A stretch of 64,000 bases of DNA, from NCBI GenBank assembly GCA_027491355.1, contig JAIXWI010000005.1:62001-126000 (forward strand). The letters run 5' to 3'. This stretch comes from Bacteroidota bacterium. Lineage in GTDB: Bacteria > Bacteroidota > Bacteroidia > UKL13-3. The notes below the pieces were generated by a model that saw only the letters and a list, made by a program, of their open reading frames with translations, was not told the DNA's origin and searched no databases. A program made the position numbers and the translations under genes. Shown here piece after piece: positions 34,693 to 43,842 of the stretch; position 1 is the first letter of the stretch, and each line of letters starts with the position of its first letter.

Positions 34693-36812
34693 TGGAAAAA
34701 AGCATTACCATAGCCTTAGTAGGCAATCCAAACTGCGGCAAAACGTCATTGTTCAATGCTTTAACCGGCTTGAAACAAAAAGTTTCAAATTTTCCAGGAA
34801 CCACTGTAGAGAAAAAAACAGGTGAAACATGGTTAAATAACCAAACCAAGCTACATGTGATTGATTTACCTGGCACCTACAGTTTGTATCCAAAATCGGC
34901 AGATGAATTGGTTACCTATGAAATTCTCCGTACCAAAGCAGAAAACAACTACCCTGATTTGGTTGTATTTATTGCTGATGCTGCCAATTTAAAACGCAAC
35001 TTATTGTTGTTTACTCAGGTTTGCGATTTAGGAGTTCCTGTCATTCTTGCACTCAATATGCTTGACATTGCGCATCGCCGTGGAATTGCCTACAATATTC
35101 AAATGTTGGAGCAAAAATTAGGAGTACCAGTTATAGAAATCAATGCTAGGAAAAAAGAGGGCATAGACCCTTTAAAAAATATTTTATTAGACAGCAAAAA
35201 AAGACAAACGGCTAACTATTTGAGTTTGTCTAATTTGGAACCAGCATTTTTAGATGCCATTTGTAAGTTAACTGATAAAAGCAATCCATATGCAGCATTG
35301 CAATATGCCATCAATGCATCTGTATTGCTGAATGAACAAGCTAAAAATATTCAAGATGTATTTCAAGAATTTGATTTTGATAGCTTAAAATTTCAAGAAC
35401 ATGAAGTACTCAACCGTTACGAAAAAATTGAAGAAATTGTTCGGGCATCTAGAATCAAAAAAACAATTGGTATCAAACAATCGCTGAGTAATAAAATAGA
35501 CAAAATACTCACGCACCGCTATTGGGGAATTTTAATATTCTTAACCTTGTTGTTTTTAATTTTTCAGGCCATTTTTAGTTGGAGCTCATACCCAATGGAT
35601 GCTGTTGAATACTTATTTACAGCAACCACTGACTACCTGAAAAACACTTTACCAGCAGGTATCCTGAACGATTTATTAGTAAACGGAATTATGGCAGGAT
35701 TAAGTGGTGTTATAGTGTTTCTACCCCAAATTGTCATTTTATTTTTATTCATAGCTATACTTGAAGACATTGGCTACATGGCTAGGGTTGGTTTTATCAT
35801 GGACCGTATCATGCGCCCGTTTGGAATGAACGGAAAATCAGTTGTACCGTTGATTGGAGGTATGGCTTGTGCTGTTCCTAGTATCATGGCAAGTAGAAGC
35901 ATTGAAAATAAAAAAGAACGCTTAATTACCATGCTGGTAATTCCGCTTATGAGTTGCTCTGCCAGGTTACCCGTATATACTTTACTGATTTCAATTTTGG
36001 TCCCAGACACCTCAAAATGGGGTCCTTTTAACATACATGGATTGGTATTAATGGGTATGTATTTACTAGGTTTTATAGCGGCCATTTTGAGTGCGTGGGT
36101 GTTTAAATTCATCATCAAAAACAAAGAAAAAAATTACTTCTTAGTAGAGTTGCCTTCATATAAATTACCTGTACCTTCAAACATAGTCATCACCCTCGTA
36201 GAAAAGTCAGGAGCATTTGTTTTTGGAGCAGGAAAAATAATTGTAGCAGTATCCGTTATTTTATGGGTATTGGCCTCAACTGGACCTACAAAAAATATTC
36301 AAGCAGTTAAACATAACTACACTGAAGCACTATCAAAATTAGAACAAAGCCCTGATTTAGAAAACCAAAAAGCTGCATTAAATTTAAATTACAAATCGCA
36401 GTTGTTAGAAGCAAGTTATGCTGGTGAATTTGGAAAATTAATTGAACCAGCAATCAGACCATTGGGATTTGATTGGAAAATAGGAATTGCATTGCTCACG
36501 TCAATGGCGGCAAGAGAAGTTTTTGTTGGTACAATGAGTACAATTTACAGTGCCGAAGGTTCAGCAGACGATTTGGGTTCTATACGTGCCAAAATGAAAA
36601 ATGATACCAATAACCAAACACACAAGCCTGTTTATACGCTTGCTACAGTTTTCTCACTGTTGGTTTTTTATGCATTTGCATTGCAATGTATGAGCACATT
36701 GGCCGTGGTAAAAAAAGAAACTGGAGGCTACAAATGGGCAATTGTTCAATTTGTTTATTTGACATTTCTGGCTTACGGAAGCAGCTTGCTCATTTACCAG
36801 TTTTTTAGCTAG
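34692..36812 (+). CDS. feoB: Ferrous iron transport protein B
   Basis: The Fe(II) permease of the inner membrane, 706 residues, GTG start. The N-terminal G domain has G1 GNPNCGKT at 11-18, G3 DLPGTYSL near 60 and G4 LNMLD near 118. A helical spacer runs to about 270. The membrane part includes two Gate-type repeats, with LPQIVILFLFIAILEDIGYMAR, GMACAVPSIMASRSI and LVIPLMSCSARLPVY, which carries the conserved Cys. The length is on the short side but complete. Fe-responsive control elements are not evident upstream. Confidence 0.96.
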   Translation: MEKSITIALVGNPNCGKTSLFNALTGLKQKVSNFPGTTVEKKTGETWLNNQTKLHVIDLPGTYSLYPKSADELVTYEILRTKAENNYPDLVVFIADAANLKRNLLLFTQVCDLGVPVILALNMLDIAHRRGIAYNIQMLEQKLGVPVIEINARKKEGIDPLKNILLDSKKRQTANYLSLSNLEPAFLDAICKLTDKSNPYAALQYAINASVLLNEQAKNIQDVFQEFDFDSLKFQEHEVLNRYEKIEEIVRASRIKKTIGIKQSLSNKIDKILTHRYWGILIFLTLLFLIFQAIFSWSSYPMDAVEYLFTATTDYLKNTLPAGILNDLLVNGIMAGLSGVIVFLPQIVILFLFIAILEDIGYMARVGFIMDRIMRPFGMNGKSVVPLIGGMACAVPSIMASRSIENKKERLITMLVIPLMSCSARLPVYTLLISILVPDTSKWGPFNIHGLVLMGMYLLGFIAAILSAWVFKFIIKNKEKNYFLVELPSYKLPVPSNIVITLVEKSGAFVFGAGKIIVAVSVILWVLASTGPTKNIQAVKHNYTEALSKLEQSPDLENQKAALNLNYKSQLLEASYAGEFGKLIEPAIRPLGFDWKIGIALLTSMAAREVFVGTMSTIYSAEGSADDLGSIRAKMKNDTNNQTHKPVYTLATVFSLLVFYAFALQCMSTLAVVKKETGGYKWAIVQFVYLTFLAYGSSLLIYQFFS

Positions 36813-36961
36813 TTCAAGTAGCTTAACTTTTGCTTTGTTTTCTATTTATTTTACTGATTATTAATAAAATAAGAATTTATAGTGGTTTTATTTATTGATT
36901 GGCATATCTTTTCACGAAATTTGCAAATTCTTATTAAAACAAGGAGACTGAAAAAAAATAT

Positions 36962-37825
36962 ATGAGGCAGCTGAAAATTAGTAAACAGTTCACCAATCGC
37001 GAAAGCAAATCTTTGGACAAATACCTGAATGAAATCAGTAAGGTACCGATGATTGACGCGCAAGAAGAAGTGGAATTGGCAAGAAGAATTAGAGAAGGTG
37101 ATCAGGTTGCATTGGAGCGTTTGGTAAATGCCAACTTGAGGTTTGTTGTTTCAGTGTCAAAACAATACCAAAACCAAGGTTTAACACTTGGAGATTTAAT
37201 CAATGAAGGCAATTTAGGCTTGATCAAAGCGGCTAAAAGATTTGACGAAACAAGGGGTTTTAAATTCATTTCATATGCTGTTTGGTGGATCCGTCAATCA
37301 ATATTACAGGCTTTGGCAGACCAAAGTCGTATTGTTAGGTTACCTTTAAACAAAGTAGGTTCAATTGGAAGAATTGGAAACACCTCGGCAAAATTAGAAC
37401 AAGAATTAGAGCGGGAACCAACCGTTGAAGAAATTGCAGAAGCAATGGATATTCCATTACAGGAAGTAGAAAATGCACTCAGATCTACAGGTCGTCACTT
37501 GAGTATTGATGCCCCGTTAACAGACGGTGAAGACAATACCCTTCTAGGTATTCTAGATTCAAACGATGAACCAAGACCAGATGTACAGTTGATCAATGAA
37601 TCTTTACAAAAAGAAATCAACCGAGTTATTTCTACATTGAGTGAAAAAGAAAGAGATGTGTTGAAATTCTATTATGGTTTGGATGGTGGCCCTGCCCATA
37701 CCCTAGAAGACATCAGTGAAAAAATTGGATTGACCCGAGAAAGGGTTCGTCAAATCAAAGAAAAAGCACTGAGAAGACTCAGAAAATCAAGCAAAAGCAA
37801 AATTTTAAAAGCTTATTTAGGCTAA
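36962..37825 (+). CDS. rpoD: Housekeeping RNA polymerase sigma factor (short Bacteroidota type)
   Basis: A 287-residue primary sigma-70 factor without region 1.1, as is usual in Bacteroidota. Region 1.2 is [18 protein letters not shown]; region 2 has [35 protein letters not shown] and the -10-recognition helix [17 protein letters not shown]; region 4 has [32 protein letters not shown]18-GAAATTTG promoter-like pair (36895-36923) lies 38 bases upstream, and an AAGGAGA sequence near 36942 is too far from the ATG for a normal ribosome site. A strong terminator follows. Confidence 0.97.
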   Translation: MRQLKISKQFTNRESKSLDKYLNEISKVPMIDAQEEVELARRIREGDQVALERLVNANLRFVVSVSKQYQNQGLTLGDLINEGNLGLIKAAKRFDETRGFKFISYAVWWIRQSILQALADQSRIVRLPLNKVGSIGRIGNTSAKLEQELEREPTVEEIAEAMDIPLQEVENALRSTGRHLSIDAPLTDGEDNTLLGILDSNDEPRPDVQLINESLQKEINRVISTLSEKERDVLKFYYGLDGGPAHTLEDISEKIGLTRERVRQIKEKALRRLRKSSKSKILKAYLG

Positions 37826-37859
37826 AAAAATCCCGATCCAAACAGATCGGGATTTTTTT
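37824..37859 (+). terminator. Terminator after rpoD
   Basis: A perfect 15-bp stem (37824-37838 with 37845-37859) with loop CAAACA and core TCCCGATC/GATCGGGA, flanked by A- and T-runs. It overlaps the last base or two of rpoD's stop region and ends the rpoD transcript. Confidence 0.93.
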
Positions 37860-37943
37860 TGACTTCTGTTCTATCCACATCATGGGAAAGAATTTCTTTT
37901 TGCTTTGATATAGAATGCTTACACTTGAGTATAATCTGATCAC

Positions 37944-39374
37944 ATGGCGTTAAGTAGATTTTGGAGCTGGATGTTAATAGCCAGTATTTGTTTTGTATTT
38001 TATTTGATGGTAACAGGAAAATTGTATACCCTCAATGGCTTGGTCAATGGCAAACAAAGCGACCCTGTTTTGCAAAAAGAAATGAATTTTGAGCCTACTC
38101 AATTTGACAGTGCTTTTGTACAACAAATTCAGGCCGCCGAAAACAAACAAGTAGTCTCGAACGATACACTTTACCAATTAACCAACAAGCAAACAATAGA
38201 AGTTTATTATGGCAAACAAGCAGCAGATGGGCTCTTTACAACCTGTAAAAACACCATGACCGATTTGTGGTTGCCATTGATTGGTTACCTGACATTTTTT
38301 TGTGGCTTGCTCAATTTATTAAAAGATGCAAAAGCCATCGATAAAATTGCTGTAAAACTTGCACCTTTTTTTGAGCGGATTTTTCCTGAACTTCCCAAAA
38401 ATCACGAAGCATTTGGTTATATGACCATGAACTTTGCAGCAAACTTCTTGGGGCTTGACAATGCAGCTACACCTTTTGGTTTAAAAGCCATGGAAAGCAT
38501 GCAACAAGTGAATACTAACAAAGAAAAAGCTTCTAACAGCCAAATCATGTTTTTGTGCTTGCATGCTGCTGGTTTGACACTCATTCCTACATCAATTATT
38601 GGATACCGTGCGGCACAACATGCCAGCAATCCTGCAGACATTATGGTACCAACAATTGTCACCTCATTTATTGGCACACTTGCCGCTTTACTATTTGTAA
38701 GTATCAAACAAAAAATAAATTTATTAAATGGTGTAGTCATAGGTGCAGTGAGTATTGTAACAGGTATAATTGTTTTACTGATGGTTTATATCCAACAACT
38801 TGTTGGACTCGAAAAAATTCATTTTACTGGCAATTTGAGCAATGTGGTATTACTGGCAATTATCTTGTTGATTGTAGCTTATGCTGTACTCCATGAAAAA
38901 ATATTTACGCAAAACAATTCCAATTTATTCGATTCATTCATTGATGGTGCAAAAGATGGCTTCACAACCGGCGTAAGGGTATTGCCATATATGATTGCCA
39001 TGTTAGCCGCTTTGTCTATTTTCAGAAACTCATCCCTAATGGAATTACTCATGTCTGGGTTAACAGCTGCTATGAACGCTTTTCATGTAGATCCACAAAT
39101 TGTTCAATCTATTCCTGTTGCACTCATGAGACCCTTCAGTGCAGGAGGCGCAAGAGGTTTTATGCTAGATGCCATGAAAACATATGGACCAGACAGTTTA
39201 ACTGGACAATTGTCCTGCTTGTTTCAAGGAGCAGCTGAAACAACGTTTTATGTAGTTGCACTTTACTTTGGCTCTGTAAAAGTAAAAGATGCGCGTTATA
39301 CCTTGGGAATTATGCTACTGGTAGATTTGGTATGTGTAATAGCAGGAATTGGTATTTGTAAAATTTATTTTTAA
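37944..39374 (+). CDS. SpmA-SpmB-type fusion protein (nucleoside recognition/Gate domains)
   Basis: A 476-residue membrane protein joining two Gate (nucleoside-recognition) domains that are separate SpmA and SpmB in Bacillus. The first domain includes WLPLIGYLTFFCGLLNLLKD, FGYMTMNFAANFLGLDNAATPFGLKAMESM and HAAGLTLIPTSIIGYRAA; the second includes DGAKDGFTTGVRVLPYMIAMLAAL and RPFSAGGARGFMLDAM, then FQGAAETTFYVVALYFGSV. An N-terminal helix and a soluble segment (about 30-100) precede them. This organism shows no sporulation genes here, so the role must be different and is unknown. Overlaps the convergent S66 peptidase stop by 4 bases. Confidence 0.85.
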   Translation: MALSRFWSWMLIASICFVFYLMVTGKLYTLNGLVNGKQSDPVLQKEMNFEPTQFDSAFVQQIQAAENKQVVSNDTLYQLTNKQTIEVYYGKQAADGLFTTCKNTMTDLWLPLIGYLTFFCGLLNLLKDAKAIDKIAVKLAPFFERIFPELPKNHEAFGYMTMNFAANFLGLDNAATPFGLKAMESMQQVNTNKEKASNSQIMFLCLHAAGLTLIPTSIIGYRAAQHASNPADIMVPTIVTSFIGTLAALLFVSIKQKINLLNGVVIGAVSIVTGIIVLLMVYIQQLVGLEKIHFTGNLSNVVLLAIILLIVAYAVLHEKIFTQNNSNLFDSFIDGAKDGFTTGVRVLPYMIAMLAALSIFRNSSLMELLMSGLTAAMNAFHVDPQIVQSIPVALMRPFSAGGARGFMLDAMKTYGPDSLTGQLSCLFQGAAETTFYVVALYFGSVKVKDARYTLGIMLLVDLVCVIAGIGICKIYF

Positions 39375-40291
39375 ATGCCTGCTTGGATACAAGTAACTTT
39401 AGAAGGTGTACTGCTTACCGTCATGGTTTTTCCTATCAATAAACATTTATTTATTTTTTCGTGACCACATGGCAATCCAAATACAATTGGAATTTGGTAG
39501 ACCGATAAAGCCTCTTGGATGATTTCATTTGCACATTTACCAAATGGGATGGCGTTGTCTTTCATATCGCTCATGCCCCCTATTAAAACTGCTTTCAATC
39601 CTTTAAAGAAATTTGCTCTTTTAAGGCCCATCATCATGCGGTCTATGTGATACAGGTATTCGTCTAGGTCTTCTAAAAACAAAATTTTATTGCTTGGGTC
39701 TGGTAAACTTTCAGAACCCAACATCGCATACAATACCGATAAATTACCGCCAATTAATTCACCTGAAACAGGTAGGTTTGTCATGAGGGTGTTATGAGGA
39801 TGTTGGTCAAATTCTATCGCAACACCTTCGCCAAACAATGCACTTTTTAAACTTTCAACAGAAACCCTATCAAAGCGTTCAGGTTGCATGTTAAATGCCA
39901 TGCATGCATGCATACTTGGTATATGATATTTTGCAGACAAATGCGCTAAAAACACCGTAATATCACTAAAGCCAATGAGCCATTTAGGTTGTTGTAGAAA
40001 CTTGTCAAAGTTCAAAGAGTCGATGATTCGTATACTTCCATAACCACCTCTGGCAAACAAAATGGCTTCAATTTGAGGGTCATCCAAAAGTTGTTGTAAA
40101 CCCATTGTTCTGACTTCATCTGTTCCGGCAAACTGATGCTGTTCCTCATAAATTGTGTCCGATAAAACAACCTTTAAACCCCAAGATGCTAATACAGCAA
40201 CTGCATCAGCAATTTCTGCTGCATTTACCTTTCTTGCACTGGCAGCAATAGCAATGGTAGATCCTGGTTTGAGATAGGCTGGACTATTCAT
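39371..40291 (-). CDS. Peptidase family S66 (LD-carboxypeptidase)
   Basis: A 306-residue cytoplasmic enzyme of the LdcA family, which trims tetrapeptides to tripeptides in peptidoglycan recycling. Signatures: FARGGYGSIRIIDSL, the nucleophile Ser in WLIGFSDITVFLAHL, the Glu-bearing LFLEDLDEYLYHIDRMM, and the catalytic His in FGLPCGHEKINKCLLIG. It follows manC by 8 bases on the minus strand. With murQ at 14 kb it suggests active muropeptide recycling. Confidence 0.92.
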   Translation of the reverse strand: MNSPAYLKPGSTIAIAASARKVNAAEIADAVAVLASWGLKVVLSDTIYEEQHQFAGTDEVRTMGLQQLLDDPQIEAILFARGGYGSIRIIDSLNFDKFLQQPKWLIGFSDITVFLAHLSAKYHIPSMHACMAFNMQPERFDRVSVESLKSALFGEGVAIEFDQHPHNTLMTNLPVSGELIGGNLSVLYAMLGSESLPDPSNKILFLEDLDEYLYHIDRMMMGLKRANFFKGLKAVLIGGMSDMKDNAIPFGKCANEIIQEALSVYQIPIVFGLPCGHEKINKCLLIGKTMTVSSTPSKVTCIQAGI

Positions 40292-40299
40292 ATAAAAAC

Positions 40300-41388
40300 T
40301 TATGAATATTTTTCGTTGAATTTTACTTTAATATCAGTAAAAATATCTTTGACTTCTTGTTCTTTATTTTTGTCTGAAATCAATAAAACATCTGGTGTAT
40401 CTACAACAATTAAATCTTGAACTCCATTTAACACAACCATTTTGGTTGCCGAAGCCAATGACTTATCTACCATGCAGTTAGTGGTGTTGTAGGTTAAAAC
40501 ATGAGTACCCTTTTTAACGTTTTGATCGACATCTTTTTCAGAAATATCATACAAAGAAATCCATGTACCCAAATCATTCCAACCAAAAGTTGCAGGCAAC
40601 ACATATACATTGGATGCTTTTTCCATGATGCCATAATCTATAGAAACAGCTCTGGTTTGCTCATAAATTTGTTGAATGACTTCCGATTCTTTGTCTGTAA
40701 AATAAGCATCCAAAGCTTCTTTGAACAAAGCAAATTGCTCAGGTACAAACTCTTTGAAAGCAGATTTAATGGTAGAAATACTGAAAATAAAAATTCCGGC
40801 GTTCCATAAAAAATCACCACTATTTAAAAAGGCTTTGGCCAAATCAAGTGAAGGTTTTTCAGTAAATGTTTTAACTTTTTTTAGGTCATTTGATCCCTCT
40901 AAATATTGGATGTAACCATAACCAGTATCGGGTCTGGTTGGGTGAATTCCAAGCGTAACCAAGGCATGGTTTTTCTGGGCAAAGTGTATGGCATCTTTTA
41001 CATTGGCCAAAAACAAAGATTCATCTAAAATTAAATGGTCGCTGGGTGCAACAATGCAAATGGCGTGTGTATTGATTTTGCTGATTTTACCACAAGCATA
41101 AGCCACACAAGCTGCAGTATTTTTACCCATTGGTTCAGCCAAAATTTGTTGAGCTTGAATTGAGGGTAATTGCTCCTTTACCAAAGCAACATATGACTGA
41201 TTGGTCACAACATAAATGTTTTCAGGTAAAAAATCCCGTAAAAACCTTTTATAAGTTTGTTGCAACAAAGAGCTTCCGGTACCAAGAATATCTAAAAACT
41301 GCTTTGGGTAATTGCTTCTACTTGATGGCCAAAAACGGCTGCCAATACCGCCAGCCATAATAATTGCATAATTATTTTTGTTTTGCAT
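40300..41388 (-). CDS. manC: Mannose-1-phosphate guanylyltransferase
   Basis: Makes GDP-mannose from mannose 1-phosphate and GTP for glycan synthesis. The 362-residue, single-domain form lacks the C-terminal phosphomannose isomerase. Motifs: AIIMAGGIGSRFWPSSRSNYPKQFL (nucleotide-binding loop, about 9-33), IVAPSDHLI, TFTEKPSLDLAKAFL, NAGIFIFSI, and DYGIMEKASNVYVLPATFGWNDLGTW. It is the first gene of a two-gene minus-strand unit with the S66 peptidase and is divergent from recQ. It could supply the glycosyltransferases elsewhere in the window. Confidence 0.93.
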   Translation of the reverse strand: MQNKNNYAIIMAGGIGSRFWPSSRSNYPKQFLDILGTGSSLLQQTYKRFLRDFLPENIYVVTNQSYVALVKEQLPSIQAQQILAEPMGKNTAACVAYACGKISKINTHAICIVAPSDHLILDESLFLANVKDAIHFAQKNHALVTLGIHPTRPDTGYGYIQYLEGSNDLKKVKTFTEKPSLDLAKAFLNSGDFLWNAGIFIFSISTIKSAFKEFVPEQFALFKEALDAYFTDKESEVIQQIYEQTRAVSIDYGIMEKASNVYVLPATFGWNDLGTWISLYDISEKDVDQNVKKGTHVLTYNTTNCMVDKSLASATKMVVLNGVQDLIVVDTPDVLLISDKNKEQEVKDIFTDIKVKFNEKYS

Positions 41389-41555
41389 AATTTAAATCAG
41401 ACGCAAATTAGCTGGTATTTTCCAAAGATTTCATAGTATTATTTTAAAAATAGAAATGTTAGACTTAACTTAGTACACAGATATATAAACTAGCAATTGT
41501 ACAATTTTACGGCTTCAAATCCGTTTATATTATTCAATTTCAATTACTTATAAAA

Positions 41556-43775
41556 ATGGCTGAACAAATTCGCCCAACATTGAACAACACAAAAGAAACA
41601 ATAGATTTAAAACAAGCCCTCAATACATACTTTGGGTTCAATAGTTTTAAAGGTGAGCAAGAACAAATCATCACCAATTTATTGGCTGGTAATGACACAT
41701 TTGTAATCATGCCTACTGGAGGCGGAAAATCTGTATGTTACCAATTGCCCGCTTTGATCATGCCTGGCACAGCAATCATCATATCACCCTTAATAGCTTT
41801 GATGAAAAACCAAGTGGATGCATTGCGTTCACTCTCACATGACAAGGTTGCACATTTTTTAAATTCTTCATTGAACAAAGGAGAAATCACTTCTGTAAAA
41901 AAAGACATCAATGCGGGTCAAACCAAAATGTTGTACATAGCTCCTGAAACCCTTAAAAAAGATGAAACCATAGACTTTTTAAAAACCATAGACATTTCAT
42001 TCGTAGCTGTAGATGAAGCGCATTGTATTTCAGAATGGGGGCATGACTTCAGACCAGAATACCGAAGAATCAAACAAATGGTAAAAGAAATCAAAGATGT
42101 ACCAATGATTGCTTTAACTGCAACTGCAACTCCAAAGGTGCAGTCTGATATTATGAAGAATTTACAAATGTCAGATGCTACAGTTTATAAATCTTCATTC
42201 AACAGAGCAAACCTTTATTACGATATACGCTCAAAAGGTAAAAAAGGCGAAGCCATCAAAGAAATTGTTTCTTTTATCAAAACAAGGCAAGGAAAATCTG
42301 GTATCATTTATTGCTTGAGCCGAAAAAGAGTGGATGAAATTGCTGGAATTTTACAAGCCAACGGCATCAAAGCGCTGCCTTATCATGCGGGTTTAGATGC
42401 AAAAGTTAGGGCCGATCACCAAGACCGTTTTTTAATGGAAGATGCCGATGTAATTGTTGCAACCATTGCCTTTGGAATGGGAATTGACAAACCAGATGTA
42501 AGGTTTGTTATACATTATGATATTCCAAAAAGTATTGAAGGTTATTACCAAGAAACAGGCAGAGGTGGACGTGATGGATTGGTTGGCGAATGTGTGTTGT
42601 TTTACAACCCTGCCGACATTGATAAATTAGAAAAATTTTTAAAAGATAAACCTGTTGCAGAAAGAGAAATTGGCGAGTTGTTGATTTTTGAAACCCAAGC
42701 TTTTGCAGAGTCTGCATCTTGTAGAAGGAAATTCTTATTGCATTATTTTGGTGAAGAATTTGATGAGAAAAATTGCAATGCCATGTGTGACAATTGCAAG
42801 CATCCAAAAGAAAAAGAAAATGCTACAGCTGCTGCAGTAAATGCCCTCGAATTGATTGCAGAGGTTAAAGGTAAATACAACCTAAAACACATTGTAGATG
42901 TATTAATGGGTAATAAAACCCACGAAATTACCATGAGTGGACACCATGAACTTCCTGCGTTTGGTATAGGTAAATCTCGTGAAGAAAATTACTGGAAATC
43001 AGTTATCAGACAATTGCTTTTACAAGGATACATTACCAAGAATATTGAGAATTATGGCTTATTGAGCTTGAATGAAAAAGGTGTGGCATTTATTCAATCG
43101 CCTACTCAATTTGAAATCAGCCTCGATCATAAATTCGAAAAAATTGCAGACGACGACGACAGCAGTCCAGAACCTGAAGGAGTTTACGATGAGGTATTGT
43201 TGGAATTGTTAAAAGAACTCAGAAAAAAAATAGCCAAAGAAAAAGGATTACCTCCTTATATTATTTTCCAAGAGCCTTCATTGGAAGAAATGGCGTTAAA
43301 ATACCCAATAACACTAGAAGAAATCAGTAAAATTTCAGGTGTAAGTAGTGGAAAGGCCACTAAGTTTGGAAAACCATTTGCCGAACTCATTGATAAGTAT
43401 GTAAAGGAGAACGACATTGAAAGAACAGAAGATGTAGTTATTAAATCGGTGGTAAACAAATCTGCACGGAAAATTGCCATCATTACCAACATAGATAAAA
43501 GGGTATCGCTTGATGACATTGCCAGAGGCCAAGGCTTGAAAAAAGATGAGTTATTGGTGGAAATTGAAAACATTGTAAACAGTGGAACCAAGCTGAATTT
43601 AAAGGCTTATATCTACGAAATTACAGAAGAAGAAATAGTAGATGAAATCATGGATTTCTTCAGAAGCACTCCTGACAACGTAATGGCAACTGCACTCAAA
43701 ACATATGGCGATGAGTTTAGCAAAGACGATTTACAATTGATGCACATTCATTTCATCTCTGAAATGGCAAACTAA
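41556..43775 (+). CDS. recQ: ATP-dependent DNA helicase RecQ
   Basis: A 3'-5' helicase of 739 residues. Order: N-terminal helicase lobe with MPTGGGKSVCYQLPAL (Walker A), ISPLIALMKNQVDAL and VDEAHCISEWGHDFRPEY; lobe 2 with KSGIIYCLSRKRVDEIA, AFGMGIDKPDVRFVIHYD and QETGRGGRDG; the zinc-binding RQC part with CRRKFLLHYFGEEFDEKNCNAMCDNC; and an HRDC-like domain near residues 540-620. A further C-terminal segment of about 110 residues follows, which looks helical. Divergent from manC with 167 bases between. Confidence 0.96.
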   Translation: MAEQIRPTLNNTKETIDLKQALNTYFGFNSFKGEQEQIITNLLAGNDTFVIMPTGGGKSVCYQLPALIMPGTAIIISPLIALMKNQVDALRSLSHDKVAHFLNSSLNKGEITSVKKDINAGQTKMLYIAPETLKKDETIDFLKTIDISFVAVDEAHCISEWGHDFRPEYRRIKQMVKEIKDVPMIALTATATPKVQSDIMKNLQMSDATVYKSSFNRANLYYDIRSKGKKGEAIKEIVSFIKTRQGKSGIIYCLSRKRVDEIAGILQANGIKALPYHAGLDAKVRADHQDRFLMEDADVIVATIAFGMGIDKPDVRFVIHYDIPKSIEGYYQETGRGGRDGLVGECVLFYNPADIDKLEKFLKDKPVAEREIGELLIFETQAFAESASCRRKFLLHYFGEEFDEKNCNAMCDNCKHPKEKENATAAAVNALELIAEVKGKYNLKHIVDVLMGNKTHEITMSGHHELPAFGIGKSREENYWKSVIRQLLLQGYITKNIENYGLLSLNEKGVAFIQSPTQFEISLDHKFEKIADDDDSSPEPEGVYDEVLLELLKELRKKIAKEKGLPPYIIFQEPSLEEMALKYPITLEEISKISGVSSGKATKFGKPFAELIDKYVKENDIERTEDVVIKSVVNKSARKIAIITNIDKRVSLDDIARGQGLKKDELLVEIENIVNSGTKLNLKAYIYEITEEEIVDEIMDFFRSTPDNVMATALKTYGDEFSKDDLQLMHIHFISEMAN

Positions 43776-43792
43776 GCTTTTTTAAAAATAAA

Positions 43793-43822
43793 TTTGTTTG
43801 TGCTGTCTATTTGATACATTTG
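43793..43822 (+). promoter_or_regulatory. Promoter of kup
   Basis: TTTG at 43793-43796, an 18-base spacer and TACATTTG at 43815-43822 match the Bacteroidota TTTG/TAnnTTTG promoter perfectly. The element ends 20 bases before the GTG start. Confidence 0.7.
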
Positions 43823-43842
43823 TTGCCTGATTATTTTTTCAA

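Noticed and set aside
36942..36948. AAGGAGA as a Shine-Dalgarno site for rpoD
   Set aside because: It is about 14 bases or more from the ATG, too far for a usual ribosome site, and such sites are not used elsewhere in the window.
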